A DNA stretch of 64,000 nucleotides from Synanceia verrucosa. Lineage: Eukaryota > Chordata > Actinopteri > Perciformes > Synanceiidae. Under the pieces are notes generated by a model. That model worked only from the letters and a program-made list of their open reading frames with translations, ran no database searches and was not told the DNA's origin. The translations under genes were made by a program, and so were the position numbers. Positions 22,068 through 35,031 of the stretch are shown here, one piece after another. Position 1 is the stretch's first letter, and the number at the start of each line of letters is the position of its first letter. The stretch is from NCBI GenBank assembly GCA_029721515.1, contig CM056553.1, positions 5,618,849 to 5,682,848 on the forward strand, in the 5' to 3' direction.

Positions 22068-24631
22068 AGAGGTTAAAACTGCAAGATCTCTTCACACTAC
22101 ACATTTCCTGCCACCAGCACATAACCTCCACCACTCACTGGATGCCATGACAGACAAAACAAAGGCAGAGAACAGAGAAAAGACTAAGAACAGAAATGAT
22201 GACAAGGAACAAAGCCAATGTCAAAGAAGAAGGAGAAATACACAGACGTATAAAGACATAAATACAGTAAGAGGGAGAGAAGACAGCAGAGAGAAAGAAA
22301 GAAAGAGATGTCATGGCTTTAGGGCTGAATCCTTGGATCTGTGAGGGAAACATCCATCATGCTCCTGTCACAGTGAGATTGCTTCCTCCCACCTGCAGCA
22401 CCGCAAACATGATATCAAGTTTCATTTACATGCTTCACGTAATCTGACCCCAGGAAACCAAACACAGGTAAGATGTGGATGATCAGGTATTCATTTCTGC
22501 AATACATAATTATTCTGCTTCTCTCACAACAAGCAAACAACAACAATCATGTGTTGTGTTAGATTAGAAATAATTAGTTGTGTAAAAGATCACACCTCAA
22601 CAATCTACCCACGCCTTTTATTATTTCCTTTTATCACGCAGCTCTGTTGAATATGTAATTCTGAATCAGAGGACCATTTTTTTAGTCAGATTATCAATGA
22701 TGATGTGCAGCTAGCGGATCATTTATGTGAAATAAAGCCCTTCAGGATGACGTTGATTATCCCTCATGCATAACTGGATCCTTTAGCCATGTTAAAAGAA
22801 AAACAAAACAACTATGTTAGAAGATATTTCAATGCAACAGAGACATATAATACGTATTTTACACTAAATAATATGAAAAACCAAAAACATTTATATTAAC
22901 AGGTATTGCTAGTGGAGCCAAATGTGATTTATTCTAGTGATTTCTCAGAGTCCTGCAGTTATTGTGTAGAAATATTTAAATATAGTAATAAATAATAGAA
23001 CAGGTGATTTGATTAAAGGGGAGCTTTTATGTGTTTATGCTTCCCTCCTTTCCTTCAGTGTGCTGTACAGATATTTGTGCACGTAAAAGATCTGCAAAGT
23101 TATAAATTTTCATTCAAAAGCCACCCAAACGCTCCTTCCTCTCTTTTCCGTAACATTGTGATGTCACCAAGTGACACCTTACAGGTGTGCAATTGAGAAA
23201 AAAAACAGTCTCAATGAGATTACCTGTATAAATAAAGGTTTGATAATAATAATATAAATAAGGATTGATCAATGACCACCTAAATCTATCATAACCTAGC
23301 TATGTGACACTGTATAAGATGCTTTGAATATGTAGAATATTCATCTACAAACCACATATAGCATCAGATTTATTTGGATGATTCGGCTGTTATAAATATT
23401 TCTAACACTGGATGAACAGGCAATGCTTCACAGCTTAGACTTTACATCTGCAGTTATTTTGCTCCTGTTTTCATGTTAAAAACATCAAAGCATTAGCCTC
23501 CCACACTTTATTGTTCCTCCTGCTGCAATTTTATCGATGCTCCATTAGTGCATCACATCATCACCGCTAAAAAAAAAAAAAAGGATTCAGACATAATGAG
23601 TCATCTGCCAAATATGTACTGCCGAGGAACAGTTTGTGCTGCATGAAGCACACAGCTGTTAATGCATTAAGTATCACCCACTCAAGAAGCCTATATATAA
23701 AGAGTGTGGAAGGAGCTGAGACAAAGGAGGGAAGGGAAGGTGGAGAGGCAGAGGATCTGAGGTTAAAAAAAGAAAATTAAAAGGTGGGTGAAGGAGGTGG
23801 ATAAAGAATGGAGGGTGAGCAGAAAAACAACACAAAAAAGGGATGATTTGAAGGTGAAGCGAGCAGAATATGCACCAAAAATGATGCTGTAATCACAAAT
23901 CAACATGAAGATGTACCAGAAAGAATAAGTGACTGTTGGTCCACAGGGTTGTGCTGTTGCACTTCAGTCCCATTCAGCGAGGAAACAGTCTTAACTTTAT
24001 GAGAGGGGTGGAGGAAGAGGAGGAGAAGGAGGAGGAAGAGGAGGCGTTCACACAGCAATTTTCAAAAGATTTACACAGGCGGTGAATCTGAAAAATACAT
24101 GCAAGAGGTGGGGTTATAGGACACGGCAGCAATTAAAAGCAGACAGTACCCAGCTGAAGATGGCAATAGATCTGAATCAACAGGTCACAAAGACAATATA
24201 TTAGCATGGGAAAGTGCTGACTGTGCAGTGAATGCACGGGGAAGAATATAACAAAGAGTGATGGCAGCATAATTACACACTGAACCTGCCCTGTTACATA
24301 ATGTGAATTAGATTTACAGCATGTTTACAACACAATACTCTCAAAAAAGACCTCATGATAACGTGGTTGTGGATTTCATCAAAGTTTTATGTGTCCAACA
24401 GAACAACAAGCCCCATATGACAAGCTTACCCAGAGCAAAATGACTGCCACTCCCAAAACACAGAGAAACACTGCGATCCAGATTATCATAGAGTATATTC
24501 AGTCCAAATGTAAGCCCAAAAAGACTTACATTTCAAAATCACCTCCGTACTTTGAAGCCCACGACAAACCCAAGCTTGTTAATTACATAACTGGCTTATA
24601 AGCAGTGCTTCTCGCTGAATTTCATCCTCAC
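22068..24631. other. Intergenic sequence without recognised genes
   Basis: Contains a possible LINE 3' end at about 23205-23262 (CAATGAGATTACCTGTATAA followed by AATAAAGG) and the polypurine tract at 24001-24045. Short open frames are unsupported. Confidence 0.4.
24001..24045 (+). repeat. Polypurine (GAGGA-rich) tract
   Basis: About 45 bases, almost all A or G (GGAAGAGGAGGAGAAGGAGG and similar). Low-complexity; sequences of this type can form triplexes. Confidence 0.85.
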
Positions 24632-24873
24632 CAGTGGCGTCATTAAGTCTATTTTGGGGGGGCTGAAGCCCCCTAAATAATTTTCAGAAAATGTACAGAT
24701 TGTTTCAATATAAAGTGGCCAGAATATGAGTTTATATAAAGAATCATATCACCTTGCATTATTAATAAATCACTGAAAAAACAATCACCTCCCTCATGGT
24801 GCAATTGTTGAAAAATGTGAGCTAAAGTATGAATGTAGCCAAAGTGGCTATTTAAAACATAATGACACCCCTG
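24632..24873. mobile_element. hAT-like MITE, perfect 8-bp duplication
   Basis: 242 bp with ends CAGTGGCGTCATTA and inverted CAGGGGTGTCATTA (12 of 14). ATCCTCAC flanks both sides (24624-24631 and 24874-24881). Ends and octamer duplication are diagnostic of hAT. Non-coding. Confidence 0.85.
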
Positions 24874-24881
24874 ATCCTCAC

Positions 24882-26827
24882 AGAATGCCAGTGAAACAAG
24901 CCTCAAATTACAAAGCACATCTAATAATTGTAAGTATGATAATGTGTAGACGTAATGCTTTTTGCGATGCATTAATGTGTCAGTTTTTATAGTTCGTGAT
25001 TTTTATTTCTTATTTCTCTGGCCAAATACTGACAAGAAGACATTCCTAATGCAGGTACAGCTACAAGAAATGCTGATGATTTTGGTGTCTAATTAAAAAA
25101 AAGCTTCTATCTTGATGAATCATTTGGCAGTCATACAGGAGATAATCTATCAGAGAACAACGTTTCTTCACCACTCCAACTGCAAACCTCCTACACATGA
25201 AGTCTACAGCAGCTGAATACAAGTCTGGCATATTCTCTGTGGGTGGATGAAGAGCATTATGGGAGATGTAGGACATTAGTAGACGAGGCAGGTTAAGGCT
25301 GGAAATGAGTCAGTATCAGTAACCTTAATCACAAACTATTGAGAGCATTTTAGACACATTTTTTTTCAGAGTGATATCTCAAATTTGACACGATAAACAC
25401 TGTAGCATTCCTCTGATGTTCATTGTCAATAATTGTCAATATAACTGCTTAAGGATGCAAACATAGATTTGTGGTTGAAGCTTTTTCATTCACTTGTGAG
25501 ATAAAAATACCAATTAGCACATGCAAATTCTTTGAAGTTTGATTATTTCAAGCAACAGAAAAAAGTTTGCATCATAAGAAGTGAAAATACCCATACCTGT
25601 AAGCAAAACCATCAAAAACAGCATGTCGCCATAGCGCTAAAAGTTGACCTGATTGAGCAAAACTGTGATATTTGTTTTCAGCACATCAAAATTGTCCTAA
25701 ATCAACTAAAAGAACTTAAATAAATAAATACATTTGGTGTTGACCAATGTAATCCAGGACATTTTCTAAGCGGTTGTTTTTTTTTTACATTGTATTTATT
25801 GCATGACATAGAGTCAATAATAAAAAACAGCTGAATGAAATGAGCAGATTGGCTTAGAGAAAACATTTAAATTCTGTGCATCCCTAATTTATACTGTCTC
25901 ACGCTGTGCTGCCACTTAACGCAGATTATAATACTTCACGCTGTGCAAGCTATTTAATTCAGCATCTCCGAAAGACAATTTAAGGGTAAAATGAAAACCT
26001 TATGCTGAGCAACGATGCACACAAAACAATACACTTTCCTCCTGGATGACTCCAACAATGTTACCCCTGCTGGGTACTGAACCACCCACCTCCAGCAGCT
26101 CAGGCTGCAGACACAGGGAGGTGAATCGAGGTGGAGGGAAAGTACAGAGTTGTGCTCTTCAGGGACAGTGAGTTGATACCATCGACTGCCGCTGTCACTC
26201 TCCTGTCTACACACTCACACAAACACACTACCTGGAGGTCAGAGAGTGGACTGGCTGAGAAGTCGCCTCGCCCAAGCATGATGTTGATTAAATTAACTCC
26301 CACTGTTACACACTCCCTCCCAGAAGACATGTCACTCCCACCGGAGAGGGAATTAGACCAGAGAGAGAGGCAGAAATGTGGAACAGAAAGTGACAAGAGA
26401 GACAGAGAGAAGCTTAATCAGTATAAGGATAAGCTGTTTGAGCTACTCTCTCTGCAGCTGAAGCTCCATCTGACACTTCCAGTCAGAGGATTCAGCCAAT
26501 CAGCACAGCAAATTCGATGTTCCTCAAGAACATTGTTGGACCACCGACACATCAGTGAAATGTGTGCAGGTTGCTCACGTTCAGCTTGTCTGTGATGTTT
26601 GACACCAACGAGATGAAAGGAGCCAACAAGCTTGTGGAGGGAACGTTCTGATCGCTGTTGTTTAGACGACAGTGTTTTTAAGGTGTCCTTCGCTGTAGGA
26701 AATCACAGTCTGGACTTGAAGAATTAAAGTTTTAATTGGAACGGATGAGACAGTTCTTCCATTGCAGAGCGACTCTGTGATTCAGACTCACAGGATGGCT
26801 TCATTTTCCAGAAGAAAACGTCGCTAC
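24882..26827. other. Intergenic sequence without supported genes
   Basis: Includes overlapping open frames on both strands at 25954-26595 (up to 154 codons on plus). None shows a known motif or credible splice context; see rejected items. Confidence 0.4.
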
Positions 26828-27109
26828 CAGGTTTCCCCGTGCATCCTGGAAAACCTGGAAAATGATTAACCAATGAAAACATGGAAAATGAGAAAAAAAG
26901 GCCAAATGGTTAAGTTATCCTGGAAAATTATTTATCCTCCCCATGCCTTGTGAGCAAATGCTAATTTATGCTTTATTTATTGTTTGCATAAATAATTTTC
27001 CAGGATAACTTAACTGTTTCCAGGACATTGGGCCTGTTTTTCCATGTTTTCCATGACTGGAAAATTTATTGATTATTTTCCAGGTTTTCCAGCATGTGTG
27101 GGAACCCTG
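26828..27109. mobile_element. hAT-like MITE with long fold-back arms
   Basis: Ends CAGGTTTCCCCGTGCATCC and (inverted) CAGGGTTCCCACACATGC lead into matching CTGGAAAACCTGGAAAAT; the arms continue inward through AGTTAAGTTATCCTGG / CCAGGATAACTTAACTG, so most of the 282 bp folds back. The flanking octamers do not match, so the duplication is decayed or the ends are slightly misplaced. Confidence 0.65.
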
Positions 27110-29607
27110 ATAACTCATCCATAACTCTGCTGTGATGCTTAGTGAAGTATTTAACATAAGCTTTGTGTGTTGCTGCATGATATTATGCTGCACTTGTGTA
27201 TCCACAGAAGTAAATAATAGTATCTAAACTATTTTCAAAGCAGGTTATTTGGCTGCATAGTTATATATTTTACAATGAAAAGAATATATTCAGCCTTTTT
27301 TCTATTTTTACATATTTTTTCCTTTTAAAAAAGCTCTGAAGAGTGGAGGGCAAGAGACAAGGTGTTTTCTATTCTGTGTATTTTGCCTTGAGATTTTCTA
27401 TATTCTGGTTCTATTTCTAAAGCTTTACTTAAGAATGTAATATATAATATTTTCCACACTGTCTTTCAGCCTCACTTTTTTTTTATCCCCAGAATCTAAA
27501 ACAAAAAAGTTTCCAAAAAGAGCAGCTTTCTCCTACATATCATCATAACATGGGCCGCAGTAGTATTCCCTTAAAAAAAAAGCTAAATACATGATTCATT
27601 TGAGAACATTATTCAAACGCTGTAGGAGTGGGTGCCAGTGAAATCAGATAAAGTCCTAATTATATGCTGTGATTTCAGTCTCCAGCCCACTCTGTTCTTA
27701 CAGCAGCAGAAACAGGGAGAAATTCTCCTTCAGCTGGGAAATGAGAGAAATATGGTGAGCAACAGATCTTTCAACAGCATGTTCATAGTCTTAGGTTTTA
27801 CATAAATATATATTTATATTGATTATATATGGTTTTGAACCTGTAGTAAGTACCTGTCCTGTTCCCACTTTCATGGCAGTTGTTAATGTGTGTTTTTTTG
27901 CACCTTTAAGCTGAAAAATCCTCTCTGATGTATTTTGCACTTTGATAAACAAAAGAAAATCAGCGGAGGTCGACAGCAGTTGATTTCAACAGCGGCTTTG
28001 TTGAGCTCCTTTTCTTCTTCCAGTGGCAGTGATGCTAGTGCTCCGCCAAGGCTTTCTGAGTGAATCCTCTATAATTAAAAGTGAGGCAGTTTATTGAACA
28101 AGTCTCTTTTTACAGGAGGCCTTTAATGCAATACCATTAGGGCTCCGCCACCCACTCTGCATGTTGTAAATACTGAATGTCCCTGCTCACTTGCTCTTCT
28201 GTTGTGAACCGTTGTTTCATCATCTTCTTCTTCTTCTCTCCTACAATAAAAGCTGCCTTCACCCTCACAGCCTTCACTGTCTCCACACTTCTTTGGCTTT
28301 TGTTGAACCCTCTGGGACTTGAAAGCATATATCTCTCCTTTGTTTTGTGTAATACAGGAGGATTATCTGTACTTGAATCTGTCTGAGACATCACAGGGAC
28401 TTTGATTATTCACATGTTTATGAGAGACTGTTAACTCAAGATGGTATTTGTTTACTTATGTATGTATGTCATACATATTCCATTTGACAATGCCTCACTT
28501 TATTTTGCTCAGGAACTTCATGAACCAGACATCTGCTGCCCATCATTTGACTTCATTTGGAAATAAGAGTCATCCTGTAAATAAGTAAAAATAAACTATA
28601 ATAAACACGATGGGGGACTGGATGGGTTTTAGAAAAAGCTCAAAGCCAACTTATTAAAGTCTCCATGATAACTTTATGACAGCTGGTGTACCAGAAGTTC
28701 CTTTGCGTCCCACCTGCATGGAGCACTGCCAAGTCAAAGATCAGATTTCCACTGTGCCCGACACTTCTGAGAGAGAATGAGATTCAATTAAAGCTTAATA
28801 TCGTCCCACTGAGGAGCTCCAGCAGGTGTACACAGCAGGTGAGTGTTTGAACCATGCACAGCCATCATCTGCCTCACAACTGAAATAAAAAAATAAAGAT
28901 GTATTTTGAAATCCATTATTTGTGCAAAGTCAAAAAAAACTTTAAAAAAAGGAACTGACTTTTCTGATACCAGAAAGAGAAAATGCCGTCTCAGTGATCG
29001 TCACGCCTCTTTGGGTAACTCTTGACCCAAAACCAGTCGTGGACAAAGTTGAACACTGCTGACAGTTCACTGTGTTTCTGGCAGTTGTTCAGTGTCACTA
29101 AGGTGTTATCTTAGTTTTTTTTTTTTTTTTTTTTTTACAGATTATGAGTGAACGCATGGCTGCATATTTTGCCCAGATGGAACATCTTTAAACGTCAGCT
29201 TGGATCAGCACCTTTGTGCCCTTTTTGTTGAACAGCAACGAGACACATTGAGGTGACAGTGGGCTGTTTTTATACTAAGATCTACGTTGTGTGCTGAATG
29301 TTGATTTAAATCGGCATCAAATGTATAATTTAATGCAGAGGACAGCTAATAGAGGGATTGTATTTGTCTTATGTAGCTCATTTACTAGTCCAATAGGCCA
29401 CCTTTGACTCTGAGGGTTAAATACATTTTATTTCAGCCCAGTCTCTTAAAATTTACATTCCCATAACATGCAACTGCATCGTCAACTGACGTTTCAAAGG
29501 AAGTGATTTTTGACTGCTTAATGTTTGCATCACAAGTATTATGTGGCATTATATGGCATGTGAAAAAGCCTCAAATGTGTAATCATGTCCTTAAAATGTG
29601 CCATTAA
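27110..29607. other. Intergenic sequence without supported genes
   Basis: Holds an 85-codon minus-strand frame at 28394-28137 with no recognised homology and a T(19) run near 29119. No transposon ends recognised. Confidence 0.4.
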
Positions 29608-29748
29608 CTCTGAGTGCCATCGTCGTAATAATACGTTAAAGTGTTTTTTTGGTAGTGGGTCACCGATCTTGATCTCCCACAGCCCATGAGTAATGTTGGG
29701 GCTTCTTGGAGACGTAGTCAGAGCATAAAGAGATGGAGATCAAAGCAG
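29608..29748 (+). mobile_element. piggyBac-like MITE copy B, 3'-truncated
   Basis: Preceded by TTAA (29604-29607) and starts CTCTGAGTGCCATCG, followed by the shared GTAATAATACGT palindrome half and AGTAATGTTGGGGCTTCT. Similarity to the family stops after GATCAAAGCAG (about 29748), so about two thirds of the element is missing. Confidence 0.65.
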
Positions 29749-30723
29749 CATGTGCTGGTTGGCACCGGACTACTCAAAGGAAGCAGCACAACATTTATGA
29801 AACAAGCAGAAACATGCCATGGAAGCCAAAAAACAAGTGCAGTCTACTTTAATAAAAAAAAAAATAACTGTTTTCAGGTGAGTGGAATCAAGATATTTCT
29901 TTCTGAGAGAGACCGGAGCACAGCAGAGAGAAAGAAGAACAAACCAAGGCAGACAAAACTAAAGTTTAAAGTCTAAGCTCAGCCAGTGGGATGAGACATC
30001 CAAGATTTAAAACCCTCACTAATTAATTCTATTTATAAGGAGAAAAGTAGTGAAAGGAATGATCAGGATTTACCCGAAGGCTGACGAGAGTTAAACAGGC
30101 CTGAGACGCTTCTGTGAGCAGTGATTTTAAATTAGTGCAGAGAAGTGATTTCCTGAGGAAGTGTTGGGGAGAAACATGTATAAAATGTCATCTTATTGCT
30201 ATTGAGAGGGACCACAGCTGAGTATATTCAGCTTCTGTAATGAAATACAGAGCACAATGATGACTGGACCACCATTTTATATCATGCCAGCCTCACCTGG
30301 ACTGTACCACCTGCTCAGGTAAGCACACAGTGAGCCAGACCAGATAATAAGAAGACAAAATAACAATAAAGAGAAAGCTTTCATTCAAAATGTAATGCTG
30401 AAATCACAGTTTATCTAGTGCACTAGTGTTGGCAGAATTTAATCTACTAGAGAACTATTCTACCCCTTCTATTCACAGTTTGGTACGGCCCAGTCACTCA
30501 CTACTCAGAGAACCTAATGCTGCATACCTGTTTTCAATGACACTGAGCAGGTGAACCACTCTGACATCACAGCCACAACAACAACTAAACATCAAACAGT
30601 ACTGCAGTGAGGCTGACTACTTTTAACAGACCATAACACAAAAAAACACTTTAATTATCTAATTTTCAGACTCCACATTTAAATGTTATTGTCCTGGGCA
30701 TTAAAGGCAGGTTGTCACTCTAA
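29749..30723. other. Intergenic sequence without recognised genes
   Basis: A 96-codon open frame overlaps copy B and its flank (29686-29976); it starts inside the repeat and has no known domain. Otherwise nothing. Confidence 0.4.
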
Positions 30724-31193
30724 CCCCTAATTTCCACTGGATGCGGAACGACGCCAACGTCTGTCAAAGTCCAACCGCCGGCCTTCAATACTCACCAGAT
30801 TACCGAGATCTCGCATATTTACGTATAATCGTGCGATATAGCGCCTAGCGTCAATAAAAGAGTACCACCCTGTGTCCACTGAGTAGAAGGAAATTGATTA
30901 TATGATCTGCCGCAAACACGGATTACTTTACTTTGAAAATAAACCGGATGTTTTATTTTGTCTGTACACAACTTCCTGAGACACACGAGCTGCTCTGTGC
31001 TGAATTCATGCGCTGTGCTCCGATGTCCGACAAAATTGAAGCTCTGTCGATTTGTTTCGGCAGGAGTCGGCACGTCGGCGGCGTTCCGCGTTCAGTGGAA
31101 ACTGATACTACCATTGATACCATTGATTTGAATGGAAACGTGTCAGGGACGACAAACCGCTGGCGTCCTCAGGCATCCGGTGGAAATTAGGGG
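30724..31193. mobile_element. PIF/Harbinger-like MITE with TAA duplication
   Basis: 470 bp with ends CCCCTAATTTCCACTGGATG and inverted CCCCTAATTTCCACCGGATG (19 of 20), flanked by TAA at 30721-30723 and 31194-31196. CpG-rich relative to flanks. Short open frames inside have no transposase motifs. Confidence 0.8.
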
Positions 31194-31196
31194 TAA

Positions 31197-32922
31197 GAAT
31201 CTGAAATAAGAAAATACAAGAAAAGGCATGACTGACATGACACAGGCTTTTCAAAATAAAGAACTTTTAAAGAAAGAAACTTGGAAAAGGCAACTATTGA
31301 TGAAAAGATGTTTTGTGAAATTACATAATGTTCATTTTTCTATCGGTATTCAGTACAGCTGAGCCTCAAGCTTTTTTACTCCACATACCCACACACATAC
31401 TGTATCTCTGGCCGATTTTTATTTTCCTTTTCCTGCAACAGCTAAAACATAAAACAATCATTTTCCTTCAGATACCAGATAGAAAAATCCCCGTTCCAAA
31501 ATCTAATTTCTTTTCATTGCTTGTGCAGGAACACAATGAAGCTGAGCTGAAACCACACAGGAAGCTCAGCCAGAGCTAATGCCGCCTCTGTATTGGACAA
31601 CTCCATTAACCATAATCCCCTTTGGTGCGCCAGAGGTGAATCCTACACACCGCTGCTATTCAGGAGGAATTAGGCTTCATGTTTAGGTTTTACTGCCGCA
31701 TGTCATGAGGGGACAGGAAGTTGTGGGGAAAAGGTGGAGGATATTACAGCAGGTGGATGTTAGGAGTGAAATGATTCATGAAAATGTGACTTAGCACCTT
31801 AGAATTTATGAGATGCCGGAGACATTTAGGCACGCACATCCAGATTGTTGAAGAGTTTAAGATGAACATGGAAGCATAATGTCAGCTTAATATTTAAAAA
31901 AAAGTACTTTGAAGAATATTTGAAGCCTGGGAAGATTTCAGAACAGGTTTGAACGTTAAGAGAAAATTCAACAGCTATTTTTTGTACTCAGATCTGAGAG
32001 AGATGTCAAACAAGGTCCCTCAAGATTTTGTTCATGAAAAATAATAATATATGTAAATCTGCATCTAAGGACTACTCTCAGAGGAAAACATGCTTTTCTT
32101 CAAACAAAAGTACATAGTATGTAATTGCCATGAAAAGAAAAAACGATGTTGAGATGTTTAGATTTTATGTTGTTTCACAAAAAATATCAGATAATTGTAT
32201 CTCAACATCAAGTAAGACAAAAAGCAATACAGACAACCGAACAAACTTTAAGTTGAATTAAGCGGTGTAGCTTGAAGCAGGCATCAGTTCTTCAGTCTAT
32301 CAGACAGTTTAAACAGCAAAAATACAGTTCTTCCTCTGCTTATTCATCGTGTCTCCATAGTATTTATGTAACGCTGTAATTGTCAGATGTTCAATATAAA
32401 TAGGCTTTTATAATTTGGTCTTGATGCCTGACTATTTTTCTTAGTAACTGGGACATGTTACCTATATTTAACTTATTCTCTTTCCTACAAATGGTTTCAT
32501 CTGTTGAATCCTTGCCAGACGCTACAAAAGATGCCCACTCTGCCTGCTCCAAACATGAATCCATATGGGTTTGATGATAGGAAGGTTGCCATATCAAAGC
32601 ACTTTAATAATCTGTTCAAATAACTTTCTTTGATGTTTCAGATTTGTTAAGAATTAAGTCTCCACTTTGTTAGTTGAAACACTTTTCTCCCTGAAAAACT
32701 ATAACAGTTAACACAAGAGCCAAAGGGAATGTGATGCCATGACAACGGCGTGATGTAAGTCAAGTTATATTTATGGAACTACTGAAGTACTGAAGGACAA
32801 AACAGCAGGAGGATTCACCTCAAATTTTCTTTGACATTATTAACTTAGTCATTCACCTTTCATTTTTGTTCTCCAAATCAAGAAAATGAGCTCAGCATTC
32901 TGCTTGTAACTGCTAGTTTGAT
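31197..32922. other. Intergenic sequence without recognised genes
   Basis: AT-rich, no repeat ends recognised. Confidence 0.5.
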
Positions 32923-33280
32923 TAGGGGTGGATATCGGCAAGAACTTTGTGATACGATACATATCGTGATACAATACAGTAGATTAATGCAATATTGTGA
33001 TATATTGCGATATTCTACACAGTTCACTGAGAAATTTAAAAAGCAGCTTTTGTGTCTCCAAATGTCGGCATTTCAAGTTATGCAAGCTTCTTCAACTGGC
33101 TCACTCATCACAAACGCTGCGCAGGCCGGTAGCGGCACATTGATACCTTGTGGAACGGGCGTGCAGAAACCCAAAACATGACTTTTTTGGGGAAAAATCG
33201 ATATTTAAATAATTAAAAATTTATATCAGAAGAAAAAGTACAGCAATATACTGCCATATCAATATATTTACCTACCCCTA
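32923..33280. mobile_element. Possible MITE with TAGGGGTGG / CCTACCCCTA ends
   Basis: Begins TAGGGGTGGATATCGG, has internal GATACGATACATATCG and AATCGATATTT stretches, and ends ATCAATATATTTACCTACCC. The first and last 8-10 bases are inverted repeats. No clean target duplication was found, so the boundaries are approximate. Confidence 0.45.
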
Positions 33281-34478
33281 ATTTTAATGCTAATACCCAA
33301 TGAGGTATCCATTATCAGGAATTAACCTTGCAGCCAATCAGATTCAAGTATTACCCCAGACTATTTTTTTCACTTAAAATGTTTACTTTTGTTTTCACAC
33401 TGGACAAAAAAAAGCCTCAAAGCCACAAAGTGCTCTGTCTGATGGGTCCATCAATCCACCCTCATCCCTTTCACATCCAGACTGTCTCCCTTTATTTATG
33501 TGTCACATTGTCATGAATGGGTTTGAATTCATTTATTATCAACTTTGGGTTTTTCACAGAGAAAGCAATAGTGCTAACAATATCAACGGTGGAGTGAAAG
33601 GTTTTCTTTTGGAGACATTATGGCTGCATTGTGTTCTGGTGTATTGGGGCGTCTGTTAGTGGGGAAATTTATATCTCTGCTCCTTCATGATGGAATTGGT
33701 ACTTTATTTTTGTTGAATGTTGGAACATTTAATCTAAAATGAGCCCTTCTGCTTTTAAGAAAGTGACATCTGCTGTTAATATCTGCAGTAGATGTGCTTT
33801 AAATAAGTGAACAATCTATATACATGTCAAAAATAGTGTTATAACACTTTAACAGAAACAATATCACTATAATATAATGTACAATTACAGGCAATGAGAC
33901 TTAATTTGTGCAGTTGCTGCCAAAGCTCCACACTGAGTTTGATGAGGGGAAAGCCACCTCTGCTTGATAACACAGGCCGGTAGAAAAGCCTCTCTGTCAG
34001 CTCCAACAGACAGGCTGCATTGATTTGTGGTAGCAACCACACAAAGCCCAGCGCACACCTACTTCCACCGTGCTCCGTGAACAACTTTATCTCTTGGTGA
34101 GTGCGAAGCTGATTAAACATTTTCACCTGCGGCTCAGCCCTCTTCCCCTCAAGTTAAAAAAGAATCTCATCTCAGCAGACAGGAGGGTAATTGAAGTTTC
34201 ACCTTAGTGTCTTCCACAGTGGATATACTGCAGATAGAAGGTCACTGTCCCTGTCTGCTTGCAATTTCACTTTTTTTTTGGACTGACATGTGTGATGATT
34301 ATGATGTGTTGCTTTCTTTAACTCCTCACTGGAGAAGTGTTGTTAGTGCGAAATATTTCTCTTCAGAGGTTCTTTCACACTCTTCAAATGGGGCAAATAT
34401 TACGTAAAATAGGGATTGGAGATTTGAAGCTTCTAAAGTTTGAGTTTCAATGAAAAGCGCCATATAAAACTGATGAAT

Positions 34479-34504
34479 TTTTATTATTATTATTATTATT
34501 ATTA
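34479..34504. repeat. (ATT)n microsatellite
   Basis: About eight ATT units following the probable retroelement tail. Confidence 0.9.
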
Positions 34505-34632
34505 AAGCACCATCCCTTCTCTAACTACACCAAAAATGTATGTCGCTACGCTGTCTGTGGCAATATGACCTTATAATTTATCTGTATAATGTAGTTAAGT
34601 TTCCTCATGCATGACTCTAATAATCTAATTTG

Positions 34633-34646
34633 GTAACCATGGTGAC
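34633..34646. promoter_or_regulatory. RFX X-box-like palindrome
   Basis: GTAACCATGGTGAC is a near-perfect inverted repeat (GTNACC / GGTNAC) of the RFX-binding type. No gene lies nearby in the window. Confidence 0.3.
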
Positions 34647-35031
34647 ACAGAGGTTTTATCTTTTCCCTGGTTAATAGACCAAAAGTTGTTAAAACTGCAG
34701 TGCTTGTATCTGATTTGGTGTACTTTGTCAATTCATTAAGTTCATTAAAAAACATGTGTCAAGTGAATGAACTGAACTCCAGGTGTGAAAGCAGATGGTA
34801 AATAGACTCCAGGGAATCAGCATCAGAAAAAAAAGCATGAAGTTGACCCTGTATTTGCAAGCCTATATTGTTGAACAGCTCATGTGATCTGCCAACCTCT
34901 TATTAAACAGTTACAAAAGAAGCTCTCATAACATCATAATGATGTGGCAAATGTTCAACACTGCAGTTTAAAGTGGAATTGAAATTCAGGTTTTTACAGA
35001 GAAAACAAAAATGAATTTCACATAGCACAAC

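Larger units (their letters stand above)
33281..35031. other. Intergenic sequence with a LINE/SINE tail fragment
   Basis: At 34453-34504, AAAAGCGCCATATAAAAC followed by an (ATT)n run looks like the 3' tail shared by fish L2-type LINEs and SINEs. An X-box-like palindrome is at 34633-34646. No genes. Confidence 0.4.

Noticed and set aside
26131..26595. 154-codon plus-strand frame
   Set aside because: No known domain, no splice context, and long overlapping frames on the opposite strand; composition suggests chance in a GC-richer patch.
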